From Hymenobacter jeollabukensis (lineage in GTDB: Bacteria; Bacteroidota; Bacteroidia; Cytophagales; Hymenobacteraceae), in contig NZ_VAJM01000004.1 in assembly GCF_005771675.1 (NCBI RefSeq), forward strand, positions 310,001 to 374,000: a DNA stretch of 64,000 nt. Direction: 5' to 3'. This document shows, piece by piece, positions 35,223 to 45,062 of the stretch. The first letter of the stretch is position 1, and each line of letters opens with the position of its first letter. Under the pieces are notes generated by a model that ran no database searches, had not been told where the DNA came from, and saw only the letters and a program-made list of their open reading frames with translations. The translations under genes and the position numbers were made by a program.

Positions 35223-35903
35223 TCACAACTTCGGCCGCACTGCCTTAATAAATCGGCTTAAGTAATAATCACTTTCCAAAGCGTTTTCTACCACGCCCAG
35301 CGAGGTGGAGGAGTGGATAAACTGCACGCCCTCGGAACTTACGTCGGTGACCAGACCCACGTGGGTAATGCTGGTGCTGCCAGGTGAAGCCCCGAAAAAT
35401 ACCAAATCCCCGGTTTGCAGATCCTGCGGCCGTACCGGGTCGCCCCAGGCTGCCTGCTCGTTCGACGACCTTGGAATCTGAATGCCGACGGCCCCGAACG
35501 ACACGCTCAGCAGCCCCGAGCAGTCCATGCCCAGGCGCGTGGTGCCGCCGAATCGGTAGGGGGTGCCCTGGTACGAGCGGGCTTCCTCGATGACGCTGGC
35601 AATCTGCCGGTTGGCCGTGGCCGGGCTGCTGGCCCGCTTGGGGCCTTTGGCCACGATTTTGCGGCCGCCGGGGCTCATGCCGGCCGTTTTGGTTTTCACT
35701 TTGGTCTTGCTCGACCCCGCGCCGCGCCGCTCGGCGGCCTTCATGCGGGCTATTTCGGAGGCAGAATAGTAGCGCCCGTTGCGGTAGTTCAGCTTTTTGG
35801 TGCCGCCGCAGCTGGCCAGCAGGAGCAACCCGGCAAACAGGGAGGGCGCCAACCAGCGGGTGGGCCACAGTGAATGCCGTACCTTTGGGAACGTTTTCCG
35901 CAT
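35223..35903 (-). CDS. NlpC/P60 family lipoprotein (peptidoglycan endopeptidase)
   Basis: 226 residues. The signal ends in LLASC with the lipidated cysteine at 32. A Lys/Ser-rich linker (about 55-95) leads to an NlpC/P60 (C40) domain: YRFGGTTRLGMDCSGLLS with nucleophile C128, THVGLV with H181, and a third polar residue H193 or so in FIHSS. Such enzymes cut peptide stems of peptidoglycan in the periplasm. The catalytic residues are present. Divergent from the GlcD-like gene with only 19 bases between start codons. Confidence 0.92.
   Translation of the reverse strand: MRKTFPKVRHSLWPTRWLAPSLFAGLLLLASCGGTKKLNYRNGRYYSASEIARMKAAERRGAGSSKTKVKTKTAGMSPGGRKIVAKGPKRASSPATANRQIASVIEEARSYQGTPYRFGGTTRLGMDCSGLLSVSFGAVGIQIPRSSNEQAAWGDPVRPQDLQTGDLVFFGASPGSTSITHVGLVTDVSSEGVQFIHSSTSLGVVENALESDYYLSRFIKAVRPKL
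35880..35887 (+). promoter_or_regulatory. candidate -7 box upstream of the GlcD-like gene
   Basis: TACCTTTG matches TAnnTTTG, 35 bases before the ATG at 35923, inside the start of the NlpC gene. No TTG at correct spacing. A minus-strand TATCTTTG (35917-35910) lies only 7 bases upstream of the NlpC start, which would give an almost leaderless mRNA. Confidence 0.35.
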
Positions 35904-35922
35904 CGGCTACAAAGATACGTGA

Positions 35923-37353
35923 ATGAGTCATTTACTGGAAGAAACCCACTTCGGGCAGCTCACCGAGGCCCTGGTGGCTGCTTTTGAGGCCCTTATCGGC
36001 CCCGAGCACGTGCTCACGCCCGGCCGCCTCGACGACGACGAATACGCCCGCTACGGGCAGGACCACACCGAGGACTTCGTGTTTCGGCCCGACGTGGTGC
36101 TGCGCCCCGCTAACGCTGAGCAGATCAGCGGTATTATGCGGCTATGCCACGAGCACCGGCTGCCCGTCACGCCCCGGGGGGCGGGTACGGGCCTGAGCGG
36201 CGGCGCGCTGCCCATTCACCACGGCGTGGTGCTAAGTACCGAGCGGCTCAACAAGATTCTGCAGATCGATGAGCGCAACCTGCAGGCCACGGTGGAGCCG
36301 GGCGTCGTCAACGAGACGTTTCAGAATGCGGTGAAGGAAGTCGGGCTGTTCTACCCGCCCGACCCGGCCAGCAAGGGCAGCTGCTCATTGGGCGGCAACC
36401 TGGCCCACAGCAGCGGCGGCCCCAAAGCTGTGAAATACGGCACTACCAAAGACTACGTGCTGAACCTGGAGGTGGTGCTGCCCAACGGCGACATCATCTG
36501 GACGGCCGCCAACACCCTGAAAAACTCCACCGGCTACAACCTCACCCAGCTGATGGTGGGCTCGGAGGGCACGCTGGGCATCATCACCAAAGTGGTGTTC
36601 CGCCTTTTGCCCTATCCGCAGCAGAACATCCTGATGCTGGTGCCCTTCCGGCAGGAAGCCCAGGCCGCCGAGGCCGTGGCGGCCGTGTTCCGGGCCGGCA
36701 TCATTCCCTCGGGCATGGAATTCATGGAGCGCGAGGCCATTGCCTGGTCGTCGGACTACCTGAAGATTCCGCTCACGCTGCCCGAGGACATCCGCGCCCA
36801 CCTGCTCATCGAGCTGGATGGCAACGACCTGGACCAGCTCTACAAGGAAGCCGAGCAGGTGTACGCCGTGCTGGAAAGCTACGACGTGGGCGAAATCCTG
36901 CTGGCCGACAACGCCACCCAGAAAGACGAGCTGTGGAAGATTCGCCGCAACATTGGCAATTCGGTGCGCTACAACTCCGTATATAAGGAGGAAGACACCG
37001 TGGTGCCCCGCGCCGAGCTACCCACCCTACTCAAGGGGGTGAAGGAAATCGGGGTGCGCTACGGCTTCAAGAGCGTGTGCTACGGCCACGCTGGCGACGG
37101 GAACCTGCACGTGAACATCATCCGCGGCGAGCTGACCGACGAGCAGTGGAACGTGGGCTTGCGCCAGCCGATTACCGAAATCTTCGAGCTGTGCGTCAAG
37201 CTCGGCGGCACCATCAGCGGGGAGCACGGCATCGGGCTGGTGCAGAAAGGCTACATCGGCATCGCGCTGAAGGAAGCCAACCTGAACCTGATGCGCGGCA
37301 TCAAGCAGGTGTTCGACCCGCACGGCATTCTGAACCCGGGCAAGATTTTCTAG
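35923..37353 (+). CDS. glcD: FAD-linked oxidase, GlcD-type (glycolate or D-lactate dehydrogenase)
   Basis: 476 residues. An N-terminal FAD-binding type 4 domain with PRGAGTGLSGGALP (about 84-97) and GSCSLGGNLAHSSGG, and a C-terminal oxidase domain with CYGHAGDGNLHVNI (about 385-398) and SGEHGIGLVQKGY (about 432-444). Oxidises 2-hydroxy acids such as glycolate or D-lactate with FAD. The other Glc subunits (GlcE, GlcF) are not next to it, so it may be the single-subunit D-lactate type. Its TAG overlaps the first base of the inverted repeat that follows. Confidence 0.88.
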   Translation: MSHLLEETHFGQLTEALVAAFEALIGPEHVLTPGRLDDDEYARYGQDHTEDFVFRPDVVLRPANAEQISGIMRLCHEHRLPVTPRGAGTGLSGGALPIHHGVVLSTERLNKILQIDERNLQATVEPGVVNETFQNAVKEVGLFYPPDPASKGSCSLGGNLAHSSGGPKAVKYGTTKDYVLNLEVVLPNGDIIWTAANTLKNSTGYNLTQLMVGSEGTLGIITKVVFRLLPYPQQNILMLVPFRQEAQAAEAVAAVFRAGIIPSGMEFMEREAIAWSSDYLKIPLTLPEDIRAHLLIELDGNDLDQLYKEAEQVYAVLESYDVGEILLADNATQKDELWKIRRNIGNSVRYNSVYKEEDTVVPRAELPTLLKGVKEIGVRYGFKSVCYGHAGDGNLHVNIIRGELTDEQWNVGLRQPITEIFELCVKLGGTISGEHGIGLVQKGYIGIALKEANLNLMRGIKQVFDPHGILNPGKIF

Positions 37354-37585
37354 ACCACGGATTCGACGGATTGTTCGGATTACACGGATTTTGTGGACGA
37401 TTGTCTACTTGCCAAACCAGCCCGACCGCAAGGTCGGGCTGGTTGCTTTTGGGCTTATTCTCGTCACAGTCGGGCTATAACGAAAAGAACGGAAGCACTC
37501 GGGCTTCGGCTCCGTAATCGTCCACGAAATCCGCGTAATCCGAACCGAAGGTCGGCGTAGCCAAAAATCCGTCGAATCCGTGGTC
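37353..37585. repeat. inverted repeat filling a convergent intergenic gap
   Basis: Left arm 37353-37402 and right arm 37516-37585. They match over 50 bases (20 perfect, then 28 of 30), but the right arm has about 20 extra bases at 37546-37565. The left arm starts on the last base of the glcD stop; the right arm ends one base before the stop of the acyl-CoA-binding protein gene. The outer end GACCACGGATTCGACGGATT is itself built from CGGATT repeats. Confidence 0.88.
37415..37450 (+). terminator. terminator inside the inverted repeat
   Basis: AACCAGCCCGACC (37415-37427) pairs perfectly with GGTCGGGCTGGTT (37432-37444), loop GCAA, then GCTTTT. It can serve glcD, and the stem could also act on the opposite strand. 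Confidence 0.88.
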
Positions 37586-37586
37586 C

Positions 37587-38084
37587 TTATTGCTCGGTCT
37601 TCAGCTTGTCCTCGCCGCCGTAGGGGGCGCCGGCGTTAATGTCGCCGCGCAGGCCACCCATCGACTCGCCCGCGACGGGGCCGGAAGCCGCTTTGGCCGT
37701 ACCTGGGGCTTCGGAATTCACCTGCGAGGCCGTGGCGGGCTGGCCGTTGCCGGTAATCACCGTCGCCGCTTCGTCCAACGGGCCGGCCAGTTCCCCGACT
37801 TTGCTGATATACTGGCGCTTGGCATCGTCCTGGGTCACGCCCTTGAATTTGCTCCACGAGTCCCACTGCGCCTGCGACATACCCTGCGGGCCGTCGGGGT
37901 TGTCGGGCTCGTCGTCGCCGATTTCGTCGGGGCGCTGGGTGTCATGGTCGCCTTGGGTAGCCTGTTTGTAGAGGCCGTAGAGGTCGTTCATGTGGGCCGC
38001 AGCCGTGTCGCCGGGCAGGCCGTCGACGCGCGATACGGCCGCTTCAAATTGTTCTTGCAGGTTAAGCTGGTCTTGCAGGCTCAT
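37587..38084 (-). CDS. acyl-CoA-binding protein (ACBP) domain protein with tail
   Basis: 165 residues. The first 105 or so fit the ACBP four-helix fold: LYGLYKQATQGD (typical ligand-binding Tyr and Lys), then MSQAQWDSWSKFKGVTQDDA and RQYISKVGEL. Compared with the eukaryotic 86-residue form, there is an acidic insert between helices 2 and 3 (residues about 45-67, EIGDDEPDNPDG) and a disordered Gly/Ala-rich C-terminal tail of about 60 residues. ACBPs bind medium and long acyl-CoA in the cytosol. They are common in eukaryotes and found in some bacteria, including Bacteroidetes. Monocistronic. Confidence 0.88.
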   Translation of the reverse strand: MSLQDQLNLQEQFEAAVSRVDGLPGDTAAAHMNDLYGLYKQATQGDHDTQRPDEIGDDEPDNPDGPQGMSQAQWDSWSKFKGVTQDDAKRQYISKVGELAGPLDEAATVITGNGQPATASQVNSEAPGTAKAASGPVAGESMGGLRGDINAGAPYGGEDKLKTEQ

Positions 38085-38229
38085 CGGAAGGGTAGGGGTT
38101 AGTAGAAAAAGAGGATTGACCGTATCGACGGCGCCGATAGGAACTCTACTGCCGCGGGCGGGCTTTGGTTGCGCGGGCCGGCTTGGCCGCCGCGGTGCTA
38201 TTTTGTCGGCCGCAAGTCCTCAACCTTCG

Positions 38230-38237
38230 TACCTTTG
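38230..38237 (+). promoter_or_regulatory. candidate -7 box upstream of asnB
   Basis: TACCTTTG matches TAnnTTTG, 10 bases before the ATG at 38248. The nearest upstream TTTG (38202-38205) is 24 bases away, slightly too far. It would give a very short leader for the first gene of the polysaccharide locus. Confidence 0.4.
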
Positions 38238-38247
38238 CCCACCAATT

Positions 38248-40191
38248 ATGTGTGGAATCACCGGACTCTTCGCCTTTTCTGATCAAGGACGTTCCTCGCT
38301 GGCGGGGCTGCAAGCGTCCACCGACGCCATTGTGAGCCGCGGGCCGGACTCGCAGGGGCACTTCGTGTACGACCAGTGCGGGCTGGGCTTCCGCCGCCTC
38401 GCCATCCTCGACCTCTCGGCCGACGGCAACCAGCCGATGACCGACGAGTCGGGGCGCTACACCATCGTCTTCAACGGGGAAATCTTCAACTTCCGCGAGC
38501 TGCGCGCCAAGCTGCAGAAGAAGGGCTACACCTTTAAGTCGCACACCGACACGGAGGTCATTCTGAAGCTCTACATCACCGAAGGCCGCGGCTTTCTGAA
38601 AAAGCTCAACGGCTTTTTCGGCCTGGCCATCTTCGACAAGGAGGAAAATACGCTGTTCATCGCGCGGGACCGGATGGGCGTGAAGCCCCTGCTGGTGTAC
38701 CGCGACGAGGACAAGCTGATGTTTGCCTCGGAGATGAAGTCGCTGCTGGCCCTGGGCGTGCCGCGCAAGCTCGACTACGCCGCGCTCAGTCATTACCTGC
38801 AGCTGAACTACATTCCCGGCCCGGCCACCATCTTCAAGGGCGTGAAGAAATTGCTGCCCGGCCATTACCTTTTCATTAAGGCCGATGGCAAGGTGGTGCG
38901 CAAGCGCTGGTACAAGATTCCGTACGACCCGAAGAAAGTTGCCAAAAACCGGCTGACCTACGAGCAGCAGCAGGCCAAGCTGGTGGAGTTGATGGACGCC
39001 TCCGTGGCGCGCCGCCTCGTGGCCGACGTGCCACTGGGCTCCTTCCTGAGCGGGGGCATCGACTCCTCGGTGGTGACGGCGCTGGCCGCCAAGCACACCC
39101 CGCACCTGAACACGTTCAGCATCGGCTTCAAGGACGAGCCCTTCTTCGACGAGACGAAGTACGCCAACCTGGTGGCCAAGATGCACAAGACCGAGCACAC
39201 GGTCTTCTCGCTGACCAACAACGACATCTACGAGCACCTCTTCGACGTGCTCGACTACCTCGACGAGCCGTTTGCTGACTCCTCGGCCCTGGCCGTGTAC
39301 ATCCTCAGCAAGCGTACCCGCGAGAAAGTCACCGTGGCCCTTTCGGGCGACGGGGCCGACGAGATGTTCGCGGGCTACAACAAGCACATGGGCGAGTGGC
39401 AGGTGCGCCACCCCGACTGGAAAGCCGAAGCCGTGACCGGCCTGAACCTGCTGTGGGACGCGCTGCCGAAGTCGCGCAACTCCTTCTTTGGCAACAAGGT
39501 GCGGCAGTTTCAGCGCTTCTCGCGCGGGATGCTGGCCGGGCCGAAAGACCGGTACTGGGACTGGGCCACCTTCGTCAACGAGAAGGACGCCCGCAACCTG
39601 CTCAGCCCCGATGCCCGCCGCAAGGTGAACAAGAAGCTGGCCGACAAGCGCCGCAAGGACATCTTGGACGACATCCACGCCGATGGCGACCTGAACGAGG
39701 TGCTGCTCACGGACATGCACCTGGTACTGCCCTACGACATGAACGCCAAGGTGGACCTGATGAGCATGGCCAACTCCCTGGAGGTGCGCAGCCCGTTCCT
39801 GGACTACAACGTGGTGAACTTCGCCTTCTCGCTGCCCGTCGAAAGCAAAGTCAACGGGCAAATCAAGAAGCGCATCGTGCAGGACGCCTTCCGGCCCATG
39901 CTGCCCGAGGAGCTGTACAAGCGCCCCAAGCACGGCTTCGAGGTGCCGCTGCTGAAGTGGTTCCGCAACGAGCTGCGACCGCTCATCGAGGACGACCTGC
40001 TCTCCGACGGCTTCGTGGAAGCGCAGGGTATCTTCTCCGTCGATGCCGTGCGGGCGCTCAAGCAGCAGCTGTTTTCGCGCAACCCCGGCGACGTGCACGC
40101 CCGCATCTGGGCCCTCATCGTGTTCCAGCACTGGTGGAAGCGCCACATGATGCCCGTCAAAACCCCGCTGCACGCCCAGACGGCGCTGTAG
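38248..40191 (+). CDS. asnB: asparagine synthase (glutamine-hydrolysing) homologue
   Basis: 647 residues from the ATG at 38248, giving the N-terminal [10 protein letters not shown] with Cys2 as the glutaminase nucleophile; the frame is open upstream but only this start exposes the cysteine. Residues about 1-200 are a class II glutamine amidotransferase domain ([10 protein letters not shown] at about 148-157). The C-terminal synthetase domain has SGGIDSS (268-274), the ATP pyrophosphatase loop. All catalytic residues are intact. It may make asparagine, but genes of this type at the edge of polysaccharide loci also amidate sugars or peptides; the 37-base gap to the next glycosyltransferase suggests linked expression. 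Confidence 0.92.
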   Translation: MCGITGLFAFSDQGRSSLAGLQASTDAIVSRGPDSQGHFVYDQCGLGFRRLAILDLSADGNQPMTDESGRYTIVFNGEIFNFRELRAKLQKKGYTFKSHTDTEVILKLYITEGRGFLKKLNGFFGLAIFDKEENTLFIARDRMGVKPLLVYRDEDKLMFASEMKSLLALGVPRKLDYAALSHYLQLNYIPGPATIFKGVKKLLPGHYLFIKADGKVVRKRWYKIPYDPKKVAKNRLTYEQQQAKLVELMDASVARRLVADVPLGSFLSGGIDSSVVTALAAKHTPHLNTFSIGFKDEPFFDETKYANLVAKMHKTEHTVFSLTNNDIYEHLFDVLDYLDEPFADSSALAVYILSKRTREKVTVALSGDGADEMFAGYNKHMGEWQVRHPDWKAEAVTGLNLLWDALPKSRNSFFGNKVRQFQRFSRGMLAGPKDRYWDWATFVNEKDARNLLSPDARRKVNKKLADKRRKDILDDIHADGDLNEVLLTDMHLVLPYDMNAKVDLMSMANSLEVRSPFLDYNVVNFAFSLPVESKVNGQIKKRIVQDAFRPMLPEELYKRPKHGFEVPLLKWFRNELRPLIEDDLLSDGFVEAQGIFSVDAVRALKQQLFSRNPGDVHARIWALIVFQHWWKRHMMPVKTPLHAQTAL

Positions 40192-40228
40192 TTTGTCCTC
40201 CGCTCACTTACTCCCTACCGCCGACCTC

Positions 40229-40966
40229 ATGGCCGCTCCGGTACAATTTCCGCCGCGCAAGCTCAGCATTGTCGTTCCGGCGTACAACGAAGGCCGTACC
40301 ATTCACCTGATCCTGGATCAGGTGAAAGCCGTGCGGCTGGACGGCAACCTGGAAAAGGAAGTCATCATCGTGAATGACTGCTCCAAGGACGACACGGAGG
40401 CCGCGGTGCAGCGCTACATGGCCGCCAACCCCGACCTGCCGATTCAGTACCTGGCTCATCCGGTCAACCAAGGCAAAGGCGCCGCCCTGCACACGGGCAT
40501 CCGCCACGCCACCGGCGACTACGTCATCATTCAGGACGCCGACCTGGAGTACGACCCGGAGGAATACAACGTGCTGCTGCGCCCCGTGCTGCGCGGCGTG
40601 GCCGACGTGGTGTACGGCTCGCGCTTCATGGGCGGGCGGCCCCACCGTATCCTGTTCTTCTGGCACAGCATCGGCAACAAGTGGCTGACCATGGCCTCCA
40701 ACATGTTCACCAACCTGAACCTGACCGACATGGAAACCTGCTACAAGCTGTTCCGGCGCGACATCATTCAGGGCCTGCAGCTGGAGGAAAAGCGCTTCGG
40801 CTTCGAGCCGGAGGTGACGGCTAAGATGGCCCGCTTCCCCGACGTGCGGGTGTACGAGGTGGGCATCAGCTACTACGGCCGCACTTACGCCGAAGGCAAG
40901 AAAATCGGGTGGCGCGACGGATTCCGCGCCATTTACTGCATCATCAAATACGGCCTCTTCAGCTAG
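40229..40966 (+). CDS. GT2 glycosyltransferase, polyprenyl-phosphate (DPM1-like) type
   Basis: 245 residues from the ATG at 40229 (a TTG at 40193 is possible). GT-A fold: [14 protein letters not shown] at the start, the VNDCSKD loop, the DXD-containing [12 protein letters not shown], and a [15 protein letters not shown] end typical of dolichyl/undecaprenyl-phosphate hexose synthases. No C-terminal membrane spans. It probably moves a sugar to undecaprenyl phosphate at the inner membrane. Follows asnB closely. Confidence 0.88.
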   Translation: MAAPVQFPPRKLSIVVPAYNEGRTIHLILDQVKAVRLDGNLEKEVIIVNDCSKDDTEAAVQRYMAANPDLPIQYLAHPVNQGKGAALHTGIRHATGDYVIIQDADLEYDPEEYNVLLRPVLRGVADVVYGSRFMGGRPHRILFFWHSIGNKWLTMASNMFTNLNLTDMETCYKLFRRDIIQGLQLEEKRFGFEPEVTAKMARFPDVRVYEVGISYYGRTYAEGKKIGWRDGFRAIYCIIKYGLFS

Positions 40967-41051
40967 GGGCAAGCGGGGTGCGCGCTATGTGCCCGCAAAC
41001 TCCGACCTTTGCAGCCCTTGAAGGCACGCCATTTACTAAGCTCCTCACTCT

Positions 41052-42395
41052 ATGAAAATTGCAGTCGTTGGCACGGGATACGTCGGGTTGGTAACCGGAA
41101 CCTGCTTCGCCGAAGTCGGTATTGATGTAACCTGCATCGACATCGACCAGCGCAAGATTGACAACCTCAAGCAGGGCATCCTGCCCATCTACGAGCCGGG
41201 CCTGGAGGAAATGGTGACGCGCAACGTGGAAGCGGGGCGCCTGCACTTCTCCACCTCGCTGGCCGAAGGCATCGTGGACGCCGACGTGGCGTTCATCGCC
41301 GTGGGCACCCCTCCCGGCGAAGACGGCTCGGCCGACCTGAAGTACGTGCTGGCCGTGGCCCGCGGCATCGGGGAGCATATGAACAGCTACGGCGTCATCG
41401 TGACCAAGAGCACCGTGCCGGTGGGCACCGCCGCCAAGGTGCGCAAGGAGCTGGCCGACGCGCTGGCCAAGCGCGGCGCCGCCATCGACTTCGACGTGGC
41501 TTCCAACCCCGAGTTCCTGAAGGAAGGCGCCGCTATCGACGACTTCCTGAAGCCCGACCGCATCGTGGTGGGCGTGGCCTCGGAGCGCGCCGAGGAGGTG
41601 ATGCGCCGCCTCTACAAGCCCTTTTTGATGAACGGTCACCCGATCATCTTCATGGACATTCCGTCGGCTGAAATGACGAAATACGCCGCCAACTCCATGC
41701 TGGCGACCAAGATTTCGTTTATGAACGACATTGCCAACCTCTGCGAAATCATGGGTGCCGACGTGAACAAGGTGCGCCTGGGCATCGGCTCCGACGCCCG
41801 CATCGGCAACAAGTTCATCTACCCCGGCATCGGCTACGGCGGCTCCTGCTTCCCCAAGGATGTGAAGGCGCTCATCAAAACGGCCGCCGAAAACGGCTAC
41901 GACATGCAGGTGCTCAAGGCCGTGGAAAGCGTGAACGAGGACCAGAAGTCGGTGCTCTTCAACAAGGTGCAGCAGCACTTCGGCGGCGACCTGCAGGGCA
42001 AGAAATTCGCCGTGTGGGGCCTCTCCTTCAAGCCCAAGACCGACGACATGCGCGAGGCCCCCTCGCTGGTCATCATCGACAAGCTGCTCGACGCGGGCTG
42101 CACGGTGACGGCCTACGACCCGGTGGCCATGACCGAAGCCAAGCACACGCTCGGGGACCGAATCAGCTACGCCAAGGACCAGTTCGAGGCCCTCATCGAC
42201 GCCGACGCCCTGCTCATCGTGACGGAGTGGCCGCAGTTCCGCGCCCCCAACTTCGAGGTGGTGGCCCGCCTGCTCAAGCAGCGCGTGGTGTTCGATGGCC
42301 GCAACATCTACGACGCGAAGGAAATGGAAGCCGCCGGCTTCGCCTACCACTGCATCGGCATCCGCACGCGTCACCCCGAGCCGGCAGTGCAATAA
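41052..42395 (+). CDS. ugd: UDP-glucose 6-dehydrogenase
   Basis: 447 residues. Oxidises UDP-glucose to UDP-glucuronate with NAD+. Seen: N-terminal Rossmann VVGTGYVGLVTG, the TKSTVPVG loop (about 118-125), NPEFLKEG, and the catalytic C266 in GGSCFPKD; C-terminal UDP-binding domain with GLSFKPKTDDMREAPS. Length and all key residues fit. The next gene codes a UXS-type decarboxylase that would use its product. Confidence 0.96.
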   Translation: MKIAVVGTGYVGLVTGTCFAEVGIDVTCIDIDQRKIDNLKQGILPIYEPGLEEMVTRNVEAGRLHFSTSLAEGIVDADVAFIAVGTPPGEDGSADLKYVLAVARGIGEHMNSYGVIVTKSTVPVGTAAKVRKELADALAKRGAAIDFDVASNPEFLKEGAAIDDFLKPDRIVVGVASERAEEVMRRLYKPFLMNGHPIIFMDIPSAEMTKYAANSMLATKISFMNDIANLCEIMGADVNKVRLGIGSDARIGNKFIYPGIGYGGSCFPKDVKALIKTAAENGYDMQVLKAVESVNEDQKSVLFNKVQQHFGGDLQGKKFAVWGLSFKPKTDDMREAPSLVIIDKLLDAGCTVTAYDPVAMTEAKHTLGDRISYAKDQFEALIDADALLIVTEWPQFRAPNFEVVARLLKQRVVFDGRNIYDAKEMEAAGFAYHCIGIRTRHPEPAVQ

Positions 42396-42436
42396 CAACC
42401 GGGCCGCTCATTCATCCTACACTTCGCTGACCGTCA

Positions 42437-43399
<963 letters not shown>

Positions 43400-43654
43400 G
43401 GATGGGTTGAAAAGCAGGTTGACCGGGCCCTATTGTATTGGCCTCTAGCGAGAAACTTCCGCCTGTACGCAAGCGGATAGTTGCGCAAAGCACAGGCATA
43501 GAGCTTGTCCACCTCGATTTCAGACTACGGTACATTGCCTGTAAAGGCATAAATTTGTTCGGCCCCACCCTTGGGGACCCATTCCAATGAAGTCGCGCCT
43601 GCTTTTCGGGCGCGCAAGCATTTCACTCCTCTGAGAATCCGGAACTTGGCGCCC

Positions 43655-44065
43655 GTGACGAATCCTTTTCTGATTGAATTTCCCAAGCTCGGCGCACCAG
43701 GCATCGGCTACATTTCAGTGTCCGAACAGCAAAAGCTGGTCCCCTTTGAGGTGCAGCGCGTGTTTTGGACGTACTACACGCCCGAAAGCATCGTGCGTGG
43801 CCGGCATGCGCACCACCGTACTGAACAGGTGCTTGTTGCTGCGGCCGGCCGCATCATCGTCACCACCGAGTTGCCCGACGGCACCATTCAGACGTTCCGA
43901 TTGGAAGACCCACACGTAGGGCTGTATGTGCCGCCGCACGCGTGGCATACCATGCAGTACTCGCACTCGGCAGTACAACTAGTGCTGGCATCGGCGCCCT
44001 ACGACGAACAAGACTACATTCGCGACTACGAGCAGTTCCGGCATATATGGCAAGCCCAACCGTGA
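43655..44065 (+). CDS. dTDP-6-deoxy-hexos-4-ulose 3,4-ketoisomerase (QdtA/FdtA, WxcM-like cupin)
   Basis: 136 residues from a GTG at 43655; the frame is open upstream to a TTG at 43571, but 130-140 residues is the family length. One cupin domain: FWTYYTPESIVRGRHAHHRT with the catalytic-type histidines, then VGLYVPPHAWHTMQYS. QdtA/FdtA enzymes move the keto group of dTDP-4-keto-6-deoxyglucose from C4 to C3, giving the substrate of the aminotransferase at 45063. QdtA (gluco product) and FdtA (galacto product) cannot be told apart by eye. Overlaps the next gene by 19 bases. Confidence 0.88.
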   Translation: MTNPFLIEFPKLGAPGIGYISVSEQQKLVPFEVQRVFWTYYTPESIVRGRHAHHRTEQVLVAAAGRIIVTTELPDGTIQTFRLEDPHVGLYVPPHAWHTMQYSHSAVQLVLASAPYDEQDYIRDYEQFRHIWQAQP

Positions 44066-45021
44066 GCGACGTAACTGGTTTGGTTGATGCCGGGCTGGTA
44101 GCCGCGCGCGCCACCGCTCTGGCGCTGCATTCCCCTTATTCCTTTTTACGGGAGCTGCCGCTGGTGGCGCAGCAGGAGCAATTTGGTACTGGCGTCGCCT
44201 TACGCTTCGGCTCGGGGGCCAATGACGAGGTAATGCCGATGGAAGGCGCCGCTGGCCAGTGGCTGTTGCAGCGCCTGCCGTGGGATTCTGATTATTTCGG
44301 CACGCCTACCTACCGGCTGTTCAGCGGCCTGTTTAGGCCCGAGGCCGCGCCGGGCGGTCTGCGCGCCGCAGCCGCCAAGCTGCGCGACAAGCTGCATGCC
44401 CGTGGGGACTACTACGCTTTCAGCGTGGTGCCGGCAGAAGATACGGCTCTATTGCAGGCCTTGACGGGCGGCGGCTGGCAGCTCATCGAAACGCGCCTCA
44501 ACTTTTACTGCCCGGTGGCCGAGGCCCGGTTGCCGGCGCCGGCGCCGGTGCGGTTGGCCCGGCCTGAAGAGGCGGAACACATTGGCCGCATTTCGGCTGC
44601 AGCCCGCAATGTGTACGACCGGTTTCATGCCGACCCGTGGTTTGGCGACGACAAAGCCGATGCCTTTCTGGCCCGTTACGCGGAAGCCGCCACCGTCGGC
44701 ACCTACGCCGACGCCGTGCTGGTGCCTGACGCACTGGATTTGCCCGTCGATTCATTTCTCGCCATCGGCGACACCCCCGCTACCGACGCATTGCCCGGTA
44801 GCGGTAACTCGCGCGTGCTACTGACGGCGGTAGGCCCGGCCAACCGTGGCTGGCATATGAAATTGGTAGCCGAAACGGTACGTCGCGCGGCGAACTTGTC
44901 GTTGCCCTATGTGCTGATGACCACCCAAGCTACCAACCGCGCCGTGTTTCGCACTTGCGAAAAACTAGGTTTTCGCCTGGGCAGCACCACGCATGTGCTG
45001 GCCTGCCACAACCGCTGGTAG
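44047..45021 (+). CDS. GNAT-type sugar N-acetyltransferase
   Basis: 324 residues from the ATG at 44047, overlapping the isomerase gene by 19 bases. The segment [16 protein letters not shown] is typical of WecD-like dTDP-4-amino-6-deoxyhexose acetyltransferases; the C-terminal part has acetyl-CoA domain features ([19 protein letters not shown], then [17 protein letters not shown]). Between an isomerase and an aminotransferase, it should acetylate the 3-amino-sugar. In known fdt/qdt sets this step is done by a hexapeptide-type enzyme, so the use of a GNAT protein is unusual. Confidence 0.75.
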   Translation: MASPTVSDVTGLVDAGLVAARATALALHSPYSFLRELPLVAQQEQFGTGVALRFGSGANDEVMPMEGAAGQWLLQRLPWDSDYFGTPTYRLFSGLFRPEAAPGGLRAAAAKLRDKLHARGDYYAFSVVPAEDTALLQALTGGGWQLIETRLNFYCPVAEARLPAPAPVRLARPEEAEHIGRISAAARNVYDRFHADPWFGDDKADAFLARYAEAATVGTYADAVLVPDALDLPVDSFLAIGDTPATDALPGSGNSRVLLTAVGPANRGWHMKLVAETVRRAANLSLPYVLMTTQATNRAVFRTCEKLGFRLGSTTHVLACHNRW

Positions 45022-45062
45022 TCCTTTTTACTTTTTTTTCCTTCAGCATTCGATATCCGCGC

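Noticed and set aside
38146-40173. A frame of 675 codons antisense to asnB
   Set aside because: No recognisable domain; asnB on the plus strand has every catalytic motif.
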